Shown here in pieces: positions 44,914-54,399 of a stretch of DNA of 64,000 nt. The stretch covers positions 620,001-684,000 of the forward strand of contig NZ_CP021138.1 in assembly GCF_002162035.1 (NCBI RefSeq), given 5' to 3'. Within the stretch, counting starts at the first letter, position 1, and each line of letters begins with the position of its first letter. Position numbers and translations under genes: made by a program. Under the pieces are notes generated by a model, which had not been told where the DNA came from, ran no database searches, and saw only the letters and a program-made list of their open reading frames with translations. Source of the stretch: Sulfuriferula sp. AH1. GTDB lineage: Bacteria; Pseudomonadota; Gammaproteobacteria; Burkholderiales; Sulfuriferulaceae.

Positions 44914-45264
44914 GTGTTCTATTTTGGCGTATTGCTGTATTTTATTTTTTCATGTGGAATCATATGGTTGGTTGTGTTTCCAGTCGGCAGGGAGGCCATC
45001 GTAAATGTGATGGTAAATACCAGCCCGCGTCTTATCAGACAATATGGTCAAACGTGTTGTAAAAGATTGGGCAGGGTAAGCAAAAAGGCGAATGTGGCCG
45101 AACAATACAGGATTGACGTTAAAGATTTTATCAAGCGGCATCTGCTACTGTTGCTTATTGCGGGGTCGCTGATTGTAATTCCTCCGGTTTTGGTTTTGAT
45201 ACTGACCGGAAAAAATGTGCTGGATGGTTTTGACGATACCTATGCGTATGAAAGAAATGACTAG
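44914..45264 (+). CDS. Small membrane protein, unknown
   Basis: 116 residues if started at GTG 44914; no clear ribosome site, so the start is uncertain. Two membrane segments: about 3-24 (YFGVLLYFIFSCGIIWLVVF) and about 76-98 (LLLLLIAGSLIVIPPVLVLI), with a basic cytoplasmic loop between. I recognise no family. A 43-residue frame follows 9 bases later. It is flanked by a tRNA and psiE. Confidence 0.55.
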   Translation: MFYFGVLLYFIFSCGIIWLVVFPVGREAIVNVMVNTSPRLIRQYGQTCCKRLGRVSKKANVAEQYRIDVKDFIKRHLLLLLIAGSLIVIPPVLVLILTGKNVLDGFDDTYAYERND

Positions 45265-45273
45265 GTGAAGTCC

Positions 45274-45405
45274 ATGCTTGTGCATTCTAAAAGGGTCGAG
45301 GAGCTATTGGTAAGAGGGTGGTGTTGGCTCCGGGGCGTTCCTGTCACTATTCTCGCCGCGACTTCGATATATCCGATGTATAGCTGGGTTGCCGATGTCA
45401 GTTGA
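45274..45405 (+). CDS. Possible 43-residue protein
   Basis: ATG at 45274 with AGGTGAAG six bases ahead, right behind the small membrane protein gene. The peptide includes RGVPVTILAATSIYPMYSWV, moderately hydrophobic. Length and the good ribosome site are the only support. Confidence 0.25.
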   Translation: MLVHSKRVEELLVRGWCWLRGVPVTILAATSIYPMYSWVADVS

Positions 45406-45432
45406 ACAGCCGTTAGTCACGGCGAGTCTCGT

Positions 45433-45864
45433 TCAGTGGGTAGTTTCCGATTTATCCATGCCAGGCGCAGATTCGTCACTTAAATAAGGGAAGCGCACAT
45501 GCCCGTAGCGTATTAGTAAAATCGCCAATGCCAGCAACAAGATGGAGCTGGTGACGGCGATCATGCGCCATTCGTCCATCGCTTTCATGTCCAGTATCAG
45601 ATAGCGGGCAAGGGCGACGATGCCGATATAGAGCGGGAAGCGTACCGGCAGTTTGCCTGATGTGTAGTAGCGCTGAATCATGGCGACCACTTCGAGATAC
45701 AGGAATAACAACAGCAAATCGGTCAGCATTACAGCTTTGCTGTTCAGCATGTTGATGACTTCGCTGCTCATCGCGAATACGGTGGCAATAGCGATCACCA
45801 GCAGGCCGATGTGTTCGATCAGCGACAGGGCGGAATGGTTGAAATGCTGGATTTGTTTTTTCAT
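45433..45864 (-). CDS. psiE: PsiE family phosphate-starvation-inducible membrane protein
   Basis: 143 residues, four membrane helices. Matches PsiE: HSALSLIEHIGLLVIAIATV, LTDLLLLFLYLEVVAMIQRY, LPVRFPLYIGIVALARYLIL, DMKAMDEW. Its biochemical role is unknown; in E. coli it is under PhoB control. It lies downstream of pstS on the same strand, which supports a phosphate link, although a terminator separates the two. Confidence 0.9.
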   Translation of the reverse strand: MKKQIQHFNHSALSLIEHIGLLVIAIATVFAMSSEVINMLNSKAVMLTDLLLLFLYLEVVAMIQRYYTSGKLPVRFPLYIGIVALARYLILDMKAMDEWRMIAVTSSILLLALAILLIRYGHVRFPYLSDESAPGMDKSETTH

Positions 45865-45961
45865 GGTGTGGCATCATTGCAGGCAATTGATAATGGGATA
45901 TTTTATACCTAAATCTGCAAGACGCGGACCACAAGTATGCAAGGCTGTGCGTGTGCGGCAT

Positions 45962-45995
45962 AAAAAAAACACCACCTGATACGGCAGGTGGTGTT
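45962..45995 (-). terminator. Terminator of pstS
   Basis: AACACCACCTG / CAGGTGGTGTT, 11-bp stem and 6-base loop; eight A residues at 45962-45969 give the U-run on the minus strand. Confidence 0.9.
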
Positions 45996-46024
45996 TAGTA
46001 CTGCGGTGTTACACTTGCAGTTGC

Positions 46025-47056
46025 TTAAATACCCAATTGGCTATGCCAGTAGGTTTTGATAGTTTTGACAGTGGTGTCTGGAAGCGGGCCGAAGGCAATG
46101 GATTTTGCCAGTTCCTGGCCGTGTTCGAAGCCCCAGGTGAAGAATTTGACTACTTCTTCATTATTTGCCTTGGGTGCGTCCTTTTTCAGGATTTCCCATG
46201 TGCAGCCGGAGATAGGCCAGCTGTCAGCGCCAGGCTGGTTGGTGAGGATGACGTAGAAGTCTTCAGCCTTGGTGAAATCGACGTTGGCAGCAGCAGCCTG
46301 GAAGCCTTTCAGGCTTGGGCTTACCAGCTTGCCTGCCTGGTTGTACATGCGTACATAATTCAGTTTGCTTTCCAGGATGTAGGCATATTCAACGTAGCCG
46401 ATGGAGCCAGCGACTTGTTTGACGAGAGCTGCTACGCCGTCATTGCCTTTGCCGCCGATGCCGTTAACCCAGTTGACAGCGGTGTCTACGCCGATTTTCT
46501 TTTCCCAGGTCGGGTCGACTTTGGCCAGGTAGCTGGCGAAGGTGAAAGTGGTGCCTGAACCATCAGCGCGATGCACCGGGGTGATAGCCATGTCAGGCAG
46601 TTTCAGGCCTTTGTTCAGGCTGGTGATAGCCGGATCATTCCATTTGGTGATTTCGCCCAGATAGATCTTGGCGATAACCGGACCAGTCAGGATTAGTTGG
46701 CCCGGTTTGACACCAGGCAGATTGACGATCATGTCTTCACCGGCAATGGCGGTCGGGAACTGGATCAGGTGATTGTCTTGCAGGTCTTTTGGCTTGAGTG
46801 GCATATCGCTGGCGCCGAAATTCACGGTGCCGGCCTTGATTTGCTTGATACCGCCACCGGAACCGATAGCCTGATAGTTCATTTTGATACCGGTAGCTTG
46901 TTCGTAGGGCTGGCTCCACTTGCTTAACAGGGGGTATACCCATGTGCTGCCTGCGCCGGTGATTTCCGTGGCGTTGGCATAGGCGGCACCGAGGCCGAGG
47001 CTAAGTGCTACGGCTGTAGCGCTGAGTGTCTTGATAAAGCGGTTGGTTGACTGCAT
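46025..47056 (-). CDS. pstS: Phosphate ABC transporter substrate-binding protein
   Basis: 343 residues with signal peptide (ALSLGLGAAYANA). Phosphate-site segments: EITGAGSTWVYPLLSKW, YQAIGSGGGIKQI, GASDMPLK, HRADGSGTTFTFASYLAKV, and VNGIGGKGNDGVAALVKQ. It captures phosphate for PstCAB. The transporter genes pstCAB and phoU are not adjacent, so this copy is separate from its operon. Confidence 0.95.
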   Translation of the reverse strand: MQSTNRFIKTLSATAVALSLGLGAAYANATEITGAGSTWVYPLLSKWSQPYEQATGIKMNYQAIGSGGGIKQIKAGTVNFGASDMPLKPKDLQDNHLIQFPTAIAGEDMIVNLPGVKPGQLILTGPVIAKIYLGEITKWNDPAITSLNKGLKLPDMAITPVHRADGSGTTFTFASYLAKVDPTWEKKIGVDTAVNWVNGIGGKGNDGVAALVKQVAGSIGYVEYAYILESKLNYVRMYNQAGKLVSPSLKGFQAAAANVDFTKAEDFYVILTNQPGADSWPISGCTWEILKKDAPKANNEEVVKFFTWGFEHGQELAKSIAFGPLPDTTVKTIKTYWHSQLGI

Positions 47057-47159
47057 TTTTACCTCGAATAATTAAAATTAATTGGCCGCAATATGTATTG
47101 CAGTGCCGCTATTCTAATCATTAACCCTAAGGCATAAATGAATTTTGAGTTACTTAATT

Positions 47160-47174
47160 CTGACAAATTGTCAG
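47160..47174. promoter_or_regulatory. Palindrome upstream of pstS
   Basis: CTGACAAATTGTCAG, 6-3-6 perfect palindrome, about 105 bases before the pstS ATG. It contains TGTCA-like halves but not the 11-base direct-repeat spacing of a Pho box. A regulator site is likely; PhoB is uncertain. Confidence 0.4.
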
Positions 47175-47240
47175 TTTAAACAATATGTTATATGTAAGCG
47201 TTGTGTAAGGTTGGGTGTGTTGTCCTAAATCTGTTGGCCT

Positions 47241-49484
47241 TTATTTCGTTAACGCCATGAACAGCTTTGGCAATTGCTCGGGTAAGCGTGCGATGTGGTC
47301 GATGACGGTGTAATGCTTGCCGAATATATCGCCGACATAGTCGCCGGCTTTGGGGTCGAGCGTGATGCAGTAGGTGTAGATGCCGTCCTGATCCAGTTCG
47401 CGTACGGCGATTCTGGCATCTTCGATCAATAAGCGCGGGTCCTTGCTGTCGATATCGGCGGGCTCGCCATCGGTCAATATCAGCAGCAGTTTCTTATCGG
47501 CCTGCTGATGGGCGAGGTAATGCCCGGCATGACGGATGGCTGCGCCCATGCGCGTCGAGTAGCCGGCCTGCATGCCTGCGAGTCGCGCCTTGACCGGCGC
47601 ATCCCAGTGTTCGGAATAGCCTTTGATATGCAAGTAGCGCACTTCATGGCGGGTATTGGAATGGAAGCCGCTGATCGCGAATTTGTCGCCCATCTGTTCG
47701 ATGGCCCAGCCCAGCAGGGTTACCGCTTCCTGGCTCAGTTCCAGTTTGCTCTGCTGGCAGCCTTCGGGGACATCGGCCAGCGAGGCCGACAAGTCGAGCA
47801 GTAACGAGACCGCTATGCTGCGGCCATCATGGCGATGGCTCATGTTGATGCGCGGGTCGGGTACGGCGCCGCTCTTGTAATCGATCAGGGAGCGGATGGC
47901 GACATCCAGATCCAGTTCGGCGCCTTCTTCCTGATAGCGTATGCGCACTTTGTTCTGCGGTTTGAGCAGATCGATGATCTTTTTCAGTTGTTTGGCCAGG
48001 ACGCTGTGTTTGGCCAGAATCCTGTCGATGCCGCTGGCGTCGCCCATCGGGTGCAGATGTTCGTAGACGCTGGCCCAGTCCGGACGGTAATGCTCAGCGC
48101 CGTAATCCCATTCCGGGTACAGTCGCGGCGGCAGGCGGTGTTCGGTTTCTTCTGCGGGCGGGGCTTTCTTCGGCTGGACATCGAATTCTTCCTCGTCGCC
48201 TTCTTCGATGAATTTCCACATCAGCCGGTTGTCGTCGCGGTAATCGACTACCGTATCTTCGAAATAAATTTTGGCACCAAGATCGCTGCCAATACGGGTT
48301 TTGGCGATGTACTGTACACCAAGTGTGACCATATTGGCAGTACTGCTGGTGCCAGCCGCCATTTCAGCGTGAAAGCGGGCGACGAAATCGAGCAGGTCGG
48401 CATTGGTGTATCCGTGCTGCGGGTCAAGCAATGCGCGCGACAGCATGTACAGGCGATGGCGTATGCACGAATGGCCTTGCGGACATGCGCCTTCTTTGGG
48501 TGTCGGGTGAATTGCAGCCCATAGCTTGCGCAAGCCCGGATAGCGTAGCATCGCAAGGTATTCGACGCGGGAATCTTCGAATACTTCGACCGCCATGCGC
48601 TGGAACGGACTCAGGTTGTCGGCGATTACCGGTGTGGTCCATTGCCGGTGAGCGCTGATGTGTGCCAGCAGGGCGCGATAGCGGTCCACGCCACGCACGC
48701 CGGGCATGTCATCGTAGACGTCCGGCAGATGCACGCCGAGCGCATCGAAATACGGTACCGGTTTGCGGATCTCGTCGAACGCCAGGGAATAGGGGACGAA
48801 ATTGGCAGCGGTCTGCCACAGGCCGCGCAAGTACAGATCCAGTTGTCGTTCGCTGTCGGTGAACAAGGTACCGTGCCGCTCGCGTTGCATCACGGCACGG
48901 CTATCGGCCGTTTGCAGCAGGAAATATTTGCGCTGGCGGTCGGGGTCGCTGGCGTAGGCTTTGACGCCGTAGTCCACCCAGTTGCGCAGGCCGCCGAACG
49001 ATAAGGTGCCGAACAGAAACGGCGCGGTCTTGAGGAATTCGATGAGGCAAGCGCTGGGATACATCGAGTCGATGCCATGCACCTTGGGGCTGGTGCGCTC
49101 CATGGTTTGCCATGTCAGATGGAAATACTCATTGAGCAATGCACGGCTTTCCAGCGCACGGGCTGCTGCAGCCAGACTTTGCAGAAACGGCGTTATTGCT
49201 TTGCTGCTGGGGGTACGGGTCAGTTTCTGGACAAAGGCGATGACATCGGCGATGACATCCTCGCCCAGCAATACGGCGACGTCCGGTATTTCTTCCAGGA
49301 ACGCCAGCACCGGCTCTTCGCCACGGCCCATTTTGCATAAGCTGCGTGCGCCATCGATATACGCAGTCTGTGCGGCCGGCGTGAGACGCTTCTGCGCATA
49401 AGCAAAGCAGTCCGGGAACACGTTTTGCACGTGAGCAAAGCCGCAGGACAAGGCTTTGATTTCTTCTACCAGCGTATCGTTCAT
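47241..49484 (-). CDS. cbbO: RuBisCO activase component CbbO (VWA domain)
   Basis: 747 residues from the ATG at 49484 (MNDTLVEEIKALSCGF); the frame continues upstream but only as shadow of cbbQ. The C-terminal von Willebrand A domain (about 545-740) has the MIDAS motif LLLDLSASLADV and later ILTDGEPADID. CbbO binds RuBisCO and, with the AAA+ ring CbbQ, removes inhibitory sugar phosphates. Order cbbM-cbbQ-cbbO is that of form II activase systems. Gap to cbbQ is 29 bases. Confidence 0.94.
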   Translation of the reverse strand: MNDTLVEEIKALSCGFAHVQNVFPDCFAYAQKRLTPAAQTAYIDGARSLCKMGRGEEPVLAFLEEIPDVAVLLGEDVIADVIAFVQKLTRTPSSKAITPFLQSLAAAARALESRALLNEYFHLTWQTMERTSPKVHGIDSMYPSACLIEFLKTAPFLFGTLSFGGLRNWVDYGVKAYASDPDRQRKYFLLQTADSRAVMQRERHGTLFTDSERQLDLYLRGLWQTAANFVPYSLAFDEIRKPVPYFDALGVHLPDVYDDMPGVRGVDRYRALLAHISAHRQWTTPVIADNLSPFQRMAVEVFEDSRVEYLAMLRYPGLRKLWAAIHPTPKEGACPQGHSCIRHRLYMLSRALLDPQHGYTNADLLDFVARFHAEMAAGTSSTANMVTLGVQYIAKTRIGSDLGAKIYFEDTVVDYRDDNRLMWKFIEEGDEEEFDVQPKKAPPAEETEHRLPPRLYPEWDYGAEHYRPDWASVYEHLHPMGDASGIDRILAKHSVLAKQLKKIIDLLKPQNKVRIRYQEEGAELDLDVAIRSLIDYKSGAVPDPRINMSHRHDGRSIAVSLLLDLSASLADVPEGCQQSKLELSQEAVTLLGWAIEQMGDKFAISGFHSNTRHEVRYLHIKGYSEHWDAPVKARLAGMQAGYSTRMGAAIRHAGHYLAHQQADKKLLLILTDGEPADIDSKDPRLLIEDARIAVRELDQDGIYTYCITLDPKAGDYVGDIFGKHYTVIDHIARLPEQLPKLFMALTK

Positions 49485-49513
49485 GGCAGTCTCGTGGCGT
49501 CTGGCAAGGTCAC

Positions 49514-50329
49514 TCAGGCGAATATTGCGTCGATGGCGTGATCCAGCGTGTCGCGGATATCGGCATCGTCGGTGATAGGGCGCACAAGTGCCATGCGGCA
49601 AGCGTCGCGCGCTGGGATGCCGCCGTTGATCAGTCTTGCAGCGTAAACCAGCAGGCGGGTGGAGATGCCTTCGTCGAGGCCGTGCCCCTTGAGTTTGCGC
49701 GCAGTCTCGGCAATGCGTACCAGGCGGTCGGCGCTGTCCATGTCGATGCCGGCTTCCTTGCTGACAATCGCGGTTTCCACCGAACATAGCGGATAATCGA
49801 ATTCCATCGCGGCAAAGCGCTGTTTGGTCGATTGTTTGAGATCCTTCATCAGGCTCTGGTAGCCGGGATTGTAGGAAATCACCAGCTGGAAATCGGGGTG
49901 AGCGACGACCAGCTCGCCTTTTTTGTCCAGCGGCAAGGTGCGGCGGTGATCGGTCAGCGGGTGGATGACGACGGTGGTATCCTGGCGCGCTTCCACGACT
50001 TCATCGAGATAGCAGATCGCGCCGTAACGCGCCGCCAGCGTGAGCGGGCCGTCCACCCAACGCGTGCCGTTGGCGTCGAGCAGGTAGCGCCCGACCAGAT
50101 CGGAGGCGGTCATGTCTTCGTTGCAGGCGACGGTAATCAGCGGCTTGCTCAGCTTCCATGCCATGTATTCGATAAAGCGGGATTTGCCACAACCGGTAGG
50201 GCCTTTGACCATGACAGGCAGACGCGCATTGTAGGCGGCTTCGTACAATGTGATTTCGTTGCGCTGGGCTTGATAGTACGGTTCTTCGGCAATCTGGAAC
50301 TGGGTGATGTCAAATGATGTGTCGTTCAT
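49514..50329 (-). CDS. cbbQ: RuBisCO activase AAA+ protein CbbQ
   Basis: 271 residues, MoxR-type AAA+. Walker A KGPTGCGKSRFIEYMA at about 40-55, Walker B GAICYLDEVVEAR, sensor 1 in LVISYNPGYQS, and the C-terminal helical domain (RLVRIAETARKLKGHGLDEG). It forms hexamers that remodel CbbM with CbbO using ATP. It lies 143 bases behind cbbM, separated by two hairpins. Confidence 0.96.
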   Translation of the reverse strand: MNDTSFDITQFQIAEEPYYQAQRNEITLYEAAYNARLPVMVKGPTGCGKSRFIEYMAWKLSKPLITVACNEDMTASDLVGRYLLDANGTRWVDGPLTLAARYGAICYLDEVVEARQDTTVVIHPLTDHRRTLPLDKKGELVVAHPDFQLVISYNPGYQSLMKDLKQSTKQRFAAMEFDYPLCSVETAIVSKEAGIDMDSADRLVRIAETARKLKGHGLDEGISTRLLVYAARLINGGIPARDACRMALVRPITDDADIRDTLDHAIDAIFA

Positions 50330-50400
50330 GGTCGTCTCGTTTGGAAGTTGAGTGCGTATTCCGGCATGTTCTGTAACAAAACACGTTGGAATAAGCGTTA

Positions 50401-50430
50401 AAAAGCCCCTGTGAAATCCCAGGGGCTTTT
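50401..50430 (-). terminator. Terminator-like hairpin between cbbM and cbbQ
   Basis: AAAAGCCCCTG / CAGGGGCTTTT, 11-bp stem; the minus-strand transcript would end in a U-run. Placed inside the operon, it would lower cbbQO relative to cbbM. Confidence 0.75.
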
Positions 50431-50432
50431 AA

Positions 50433-50458
50433 CAACCCGCCGCCAGCGACGGCGGGTT
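50433..50458 (-). terminator. Second hairpin behind cbbM
   Basis: AACCCGCCG / CGGCGGGTT, 9-bp GC-rich stem with a loop of 7-8 bases, immediately after the cbbM stop and before the terminator hairpin. It lacks its own U-run and may protect the cbbM mRNA 3' end. Confidence 0.6.
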
Positions 50459-50472
50459 ACCTGGGGTACGAA

Positions 50473-51852
50473 TTACTTGTGTACGCCCAGTTTTTCACGC
50501 CAGCCTGGGTAGATCTTGTCAGCGTCGCCCGGGAAGGACTCGAATGCGCGGGCAAACTCTTTGTGCTCTTTAGCGTATTCGATAGGGTCAGCGCCGGATT
50601 TCCAGCACTCGTACGACTGGCGCAGGGAGATCGCGCCGGCAGCCGGGCTGTCGATATGGCCGTAAGAACCGCCGCCGGAAGTGTTGATCACGTTGCCGTG
50701 GCCCAGATTCTCGAAGAAGCCCGGCAAACGCAATGCGTTCATACCGCCAGAGATGATCGGGGTGGTAGGCTTCATGCCGTACCATTTCTGGAAGTAGATC
50801 GGGCCTTGCGCTTCATCGCGTTCGATCATGTAAGCGATGTTCTTGTCGGAGTTCTCGCCTTCCATCTTGCCGTAGCCCATGGTGCCGACGTGAATGCCGG
50901 AAGCACCTTGCAGACGGGAGATCTTGGCCAGGACAAACGCGGTGTAACCACGTTTGGCAGATGGTGAAGTGATCATGCCGTGACCAGCGCGGTGGTAGTG
51001 CAGGTACTGGTTAGGGTACTGACGACGAGCGGTGGTGATCATGCCAGGGCCGCCAACGAAACCGTCAACCAGGAAAGCCAGCTTGTCTGCGTCAGGACCG
51101 AATGTTTCCAGGCCGAAATCGGCACGGGCGCACATTTCGTAGTGGTCGTCAGCGGTGATGTTCATGGAGAACAGTTTGGCTTCGCCGGTTTCGTCCTGAG
51201 CGCGTTTCATTGCGTCATAGACCAGCGGCAATACTTTTTTCAGCGGGCAGAATGTCTGGTTGCCTTGTGGCTCGTCGTTCTTGATGAAGTCGCCGCCCAG
51301 CCAGAATTGGTATGCAGCAGCTGCAAACGGCTCGGGACGCAGACCCAGTTTGGGCTTGATGATGGTACCGGCGATGTAGCCGCCGTTTTCGATCGGGCGG
51401 CCGAGGATGCGCCACATGTCGCTGATGTCCTTGGAAGGACCGTCAAACAGCTGGATAGCGCGCTCAGGCACGTAGAAGTCATGAATCTTGGCGTGTTCGA
51501 TATCGCCCATGCCCTGGTTGTTACCGATGATCAGGGTCAGCACGGAAACGATCATCATGCGGCCGTCGGTAACGTTGCGATCGAACAATTCCATCGGATA
51601 CGCAATGCGCATATCTTCGGTAGCTTCGTCGATATAGTAAACCAGTGCGTCGACACCTTTGGTGAAGTCGTCGGTGGTCGAAACTTCAACGTTGGTACCG
51701 GTGGAGGATTCGGCGGCGAAGTGTGCGGCTGCTTCCAGGTAGCCGTAGCCAGCCTTAGGCTTCATTTTGTAAGCGACAAGTATGTGCTTGCCGTTCTTGA
51801 TTAAATCTTCTTCTTTCAGACTAAGGTCTGCATAACGTCCGGACTGATCCAT
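50473..51852 (-). CDS. cbbM: Ribulose-bisphosphate carboxylase, form II
   Basis: 459 residues, no small-subunit gene nearby. Form II features: [20 protein letters not shown] at the start, catalytic [20 protein letters not shown], the carbamylated Lys in [34 protein letters not shown], and loop 6 region [11 protein letters not shown]. It fixes CO2 onto RuBP; form II enzymes suit high CO2 and low O2. Strong ribosome site CTGGAG before the ATG. No cbbR gene lies beside it. Confidence 0.98.
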   Translation of the reverse strand: MDQSGRYADLSLKEEDLIKNGKHILVAYKMKPKAGYGYLEAAAHFAAESSTGTNVEVSTTDDFTKGVDALVYYIDEATEDMRIAYPMELFDRNVTDGRMMIVSVLTLIIGNNQGMGDIEHAKIHDFYVPERAIQLFDGPSKDISDMWRILGRPIENGGYIAGTIIKPKLGLRPEPFAAAAYQFWLGGDFIKNDEPQGNQTFCPLKKVLPLVYDAMKRAQDETGEAKLFSMNITADDHYEMCARADFGLETFGPDADKLAFLVDGFVGGPGMITTARRQYPNQYLHYHRAGHGMITSPSAKRGYTAFVLAKISRLQGASGIHVGTMGYGKMEGENSDKNIAYMIERDEAQGPIYFQKWYGMKPTTPIISGGMNALRLPGFFENLGHGNVINTSGGGSYGHIDSPAAGAISLRQSYECWKSGADPIEYAKEHKEFARAFESFPGDADKIYPGWREKLGVHK

Positions 51853-52179
51853 TGTTTTCTCCAGTGATTGAGGGTGCTTGCCTAGGCTTTGGGCAATTGT
51901 CGCTTGAGCCGATGGTCACCACTATACATCCTGTAATACATAAGATATATTCAATTGTTATTCTTATTGTGATAAGTAAATACTTATATATTTTTGTAAA
52001 TATGAATTTATATAAATTTTTTATAGAAAATAAAGAAAAATCATTTACTAAAGTTTTTTGAATTGGATGTCAGGTGCGAGGGTGTGCAAGACTGAATTGC
52101 AGCCGCGTGCAGGCGAGATGGAGGTCGCCCGGCATGCCGCACAGGGCGGCCGGGGATGAGAGATTGGAAGCTGGCAGAA
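51853..52179. other. cbbM upstream region, AT-rich
   Basis: 327 bases without a gene. 51920-52060 is very AT-rich and holds the dyad at 51972-51987; 52065-52179 is GC-richer and holds the 3' flank of the DUF167 gene. No terminator for that gene is visible. Confidence 0.6.
51972..51987. promoter_or_regulatory. Candidate CbbR (LysR-type) binding dyad
   Basis: ATAAGTA-AA-TACTTAT, perfect 7-2-7 dyad about 120 bases before cbbM. It contains TAA-N8-TTA, fitting the TNA-N7/8-TNA pattern described for CbbR. Confidence 0.5.
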
Positions 52180-52533
52180 TTATGTAGAGCGGGAAATGAC
52201 TGACGGCAGACGATTGGGGGATTTGATGCGTAGCTGTTTATTGACATTCATGTGGCCGAATACCACTTCGATATCCGCGACAGCAACATCGAATTCCCCG
52301 GCAAGAAAGCGCACCATATGGGCTGTCGCCTTGGCTGCAATAGGGGCCGTGGTGACGCTGACTTTGAGCTGATTGCCCTTGACCTTGCCTATGGCATCCT
52401 GTTTGGCGCTCGGTTTGCCGAGTATGTTGAGCACCAGTGTGTCGCCATCCCAGTAAAAAAAAGCATCCGGCGCCGGTTTCGCAGACGTCGATGCGACCGG
52501 CGCAGCGGCTTTGGCGCGTGATTTGCCTGCCAT
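52180..52533 (-). CDS. DUF167 (YggU) family protein
   Basis: 117 residues; an Ala/Pro-rich start of about 25 residues precedes the domain. DUF167 core: LVLNILGKPSAKQDAIGKVK, LKVSVTTAPIAAKATAHMVR, FLAGEFDVAVADIEVVFGHM. The usual GxxSRxKxL end reads GHMNVNKQLRI, so one conserved stretch has changed. Function unknown for the family. It is the last gene of the murJ-to-ispH direction. Confidence 0.85.
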   Translation of the reverse strand: MAGKSRAKAAAPVASTSAKPAPDAFFYWDGDTLVLNILGKPSAKQDAIGKVKGNQLKVSVTTAPIAAKATAHMVRFLAGEFDVAVADIEVVFGHMNVNKQLRIKSPNRLPSVISRST

Positions 52534-52568
52534 GGTGACTTAGGGCCTGTGCTGGCGCATTGGCAAAA

Positions 52569-53498
52569 TTATTCGCTCAAGGTCCTGGGAATGGGGAAAG
52601 TGACGTTTTCGGTGATGCCGGATAATTCATTCACATTATCGGCACCGAACTGCCTGAGCTGGGTGATGACTTCCTGTACCAGCACTTCCGGGGCCGATGC
52701 GCCGGCCGTTACGCCGATGCTGGTCTTGCCGGTCAGCCAGTTGGCATCAAGCTGGCTGGCGTTATCTACCATGTAAGCCGTCACCCCCAGATTTTGCGCA
52801 ACTTCGCGCAGGCGGTTGGAGTTCGAACTGTTGGGTGAGCCGACGACAATGACCAGATCGCATTGCTGCGCCAGTGCCTTGACCGCATCCTGGCGGTTCT
52901 GCGTAGCGTAGCAGATGTCGTCCTTTTTCGGGCCGATGATATTGGGAAAACGGCTTTTCAGTGCATCGATGACGCGGGCTGCATCATCCACCGAGAGCGT
53001 GGTCTGGGTGACGAAGGCCAGTTTGTCCTTATCCGTGACATGGAGCGAGGCCACATCTTCGGGAGTCTCCACCAGATACATGCCGCCTTCGCTTTGCCCC
53101 ATGGTGCCTTCCACTTCGGGATGGCCCTTGTGGCCGATCATGATGATTTCCATGCCCTTGTCGCGCATGCGGGCAACTTCGAGATGGACTTTGGTGACCA
53201 GCGGACAGGTGGCGTCGAATACGGTGAGGCCGCGTGCTTCGGCCTCGCGGCGCACTGCCTGGGATACGCCATGCGCACTGTAAATCAGGGTGTTGCCGGC
53301 AGGAACGTCATTGAGGTCTTCGATGAAAATCGCACCCTTGGCTTTCAGATTTTCGACCACGAACTTGTTATGCACGACTTCATGACGCACATAAATCGGC
53401 GCGCCGAAACGTTCGAGCGCGCGCTCCACGATTTCAATGGCACGATCGACGCCGGCACAGAAGCCGCGAGGGTTGGCAAGCAGGATATGGGTAGTCAT
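52569..53498 (-). CDS. ispH: 4-hydroxy-3-methylbut-2-enyl diphosphate reductase
   Basis: 309 residues. The iron-sulfur Cys are in [29 protein letters not shown] and [15 protein letters not shown] (last Cys); EVVHNKFVV and the HGVS motif are kept. It makes IPP and DMAPP in the last step of the MEP pathway. It overlaps fkpB by 4 bases. Confidence 0.97.
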   Translation of the reverse strand: MTTHILLANPRGFCAGVDRAIEIVERALERFGAPIYVRHEVVHNKFVVENLKAKGAIFIEDLNDVPAGNTLIYSAHGVSQAVRREAEARGLTVFDATCPLVTKVHLEVARMRDKGMEIIMIGHKGHPEVEGTMGQSEGGMYLVETPEDVASLHVTDKDKLAFVTQTTLSVDDAARVIDALKSRFPNIIGPKKDDICYATQNRQDAVKALAQQCDLVIVVGSPNSSNSNRLREVAQNLGVTAYMVDNASQLDANWLTGKTSIGVTAGASAPEVLVQEVITQLRQFGADNVNELSGITENVTFPIPRTLSE

Positions 53499-53932
53499 GA
53501 TGGTCTGTGGATGGTAATGATTTCGACTTCGAATTCTACGGTTTGCCCTGCAAGCAGGTGGTTAAAATCAATGCTGACATCGTGAGGCCTGATTTCGGCA
53601 ACCCGTCCGCTGAGATGGCTGCCGTCGGGCAGTTCGAACTCGATCATGCTGTCCATTACGGGCGGCTCATCATGAAATTCGTCGATGGGTACATCTTGCA
53701 CGAGCAGCGGGTCATGCATGCCGAAAGCCTGTTGTGGTTCGAGTATGAATACCTGCCGCGAGTTCACCGGCAGATCGAGCAGCCAGTTTTCCAGTGCAGG
53801 TTCCAGTGTGCCGTCGCCTAGCGTGAGCGTGATCGGTGCATCATCGAAACTGCTGTCGATATTGTCGCCTCCGTGGATGCGGATGGCAAAATGCAGGGTA
53901 AGGGTATCGCCCGGTTGTACGTGTGTATTCAT
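53495..53932 (-). CDS. fkpB: FKBP-type peptidyl-prolyl isomerase (SlpA/FkpB)
   Basis: 145 residues. FKBP fold with inserted flap: [58 protein letters not shown] and the insert with [16 protein letters not shown]. This matches SlpA-type proteins, which speed proline isomerisation and act as chaperones. It sits between lspA and ispH with 4-base overlaps on both sides, the usual order. Confidence 0.94.
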   Translation of the reverse strand: MNTHVQPGDTLTLHFAIRIHGGDNIDSSFDDAPITLTLGDGTLEPALENWLLDLPVNSRQVFILEPQQAFGMHDPLLVQDVPIDEFHDEPPVMDSMIEFELPDGSHLSGRVAEIRPHDVSIDFNHLLAGQTVEFEVEIITIHRPS

Positions 53933-54399
53933 GCGTGTTTAGGCTGTTTCAAGCTGTCCCAGATTAACAGAATCGCGCCGATGGTGATCGCGGAGTCCGC
54001 GACGTTAAATGCCGGCCAGTAATAGGTGCCGAGATGGAATGACAGGAAGTCAACGACATAACCGTGTATCAGTCGATCGACAAGATTGCCCAGAGCGCCG
54101 CCGAGAATCAGGCTGAGTGCAAGTCTGGACAGCGCACTGCCATTGCCCTTGCGCAGCAGATAAAGGATAACGATGGAGGCAATGCTGGCAATGCCGATAA
54201 AGAATCCGCGCTGCCAGCCGGGCTGACTGGCAAACAGACTGAATGCTGCACCGGTATTGTGGGCGCGCACCAGGTCGAAAAAACCTGTGATTTTAAGCAG
54301 GTCGCCCCAGGAAAATACTTGCATGATGATATATTTGCTGAGCTGGTCGAGGGCGATCACTAGTGCAGCGACAATGAGTCCGGCTTTGAATTTAGGCAT
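53929..54399 (-). CDS. lspA: Lipoprotein signal peptidase
   Basis: 156 residues from the ATG at 54399 ([13 protein letters not shown]), overlapping the ileS end by 8 bases; the longer frame upstream is inside ileS. Four membrane helices; the two catalytic Asp are in [20 protein letters not shown] and [10 protein letters not shown]. It cuts signal peptides of lipid-modified prolipoproteins such as those at 17775 and 29212. Confidence 0.95.
   Translation of the reverse strand: MPKFKAGLIVAALVIALDQLSKYIIMQVFSWGDLLKITGFFDLVRAHNTGAAFSLFASQPGWQRGFFIGIASIASIVILYLLRKGNGSALSRLALSLILGGALGNLVDRLIHGYVVDFLSFHLGTYYWPAFNVADSAITIGAILLIWDSLKQPKHA

Noticed and set aside
47160-47174. Pho box for pstS
   Set aside because: The palindrome lacks the two direct CTGTCAT-like repeats at 11-base spacing; kept only as an unassigned palindrome.
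50980-51804. 274-residue plus-strand frame opposite cbbM
   Set aside because: Shadow of a highly biased RuBisCO gene; no motif recognised.
52118-52156. GC-rich hairpin behind the DUF167 gene as terminator
   Set aside because: CCCGGC/GCCGGG pair without any U-run on the minus strand.
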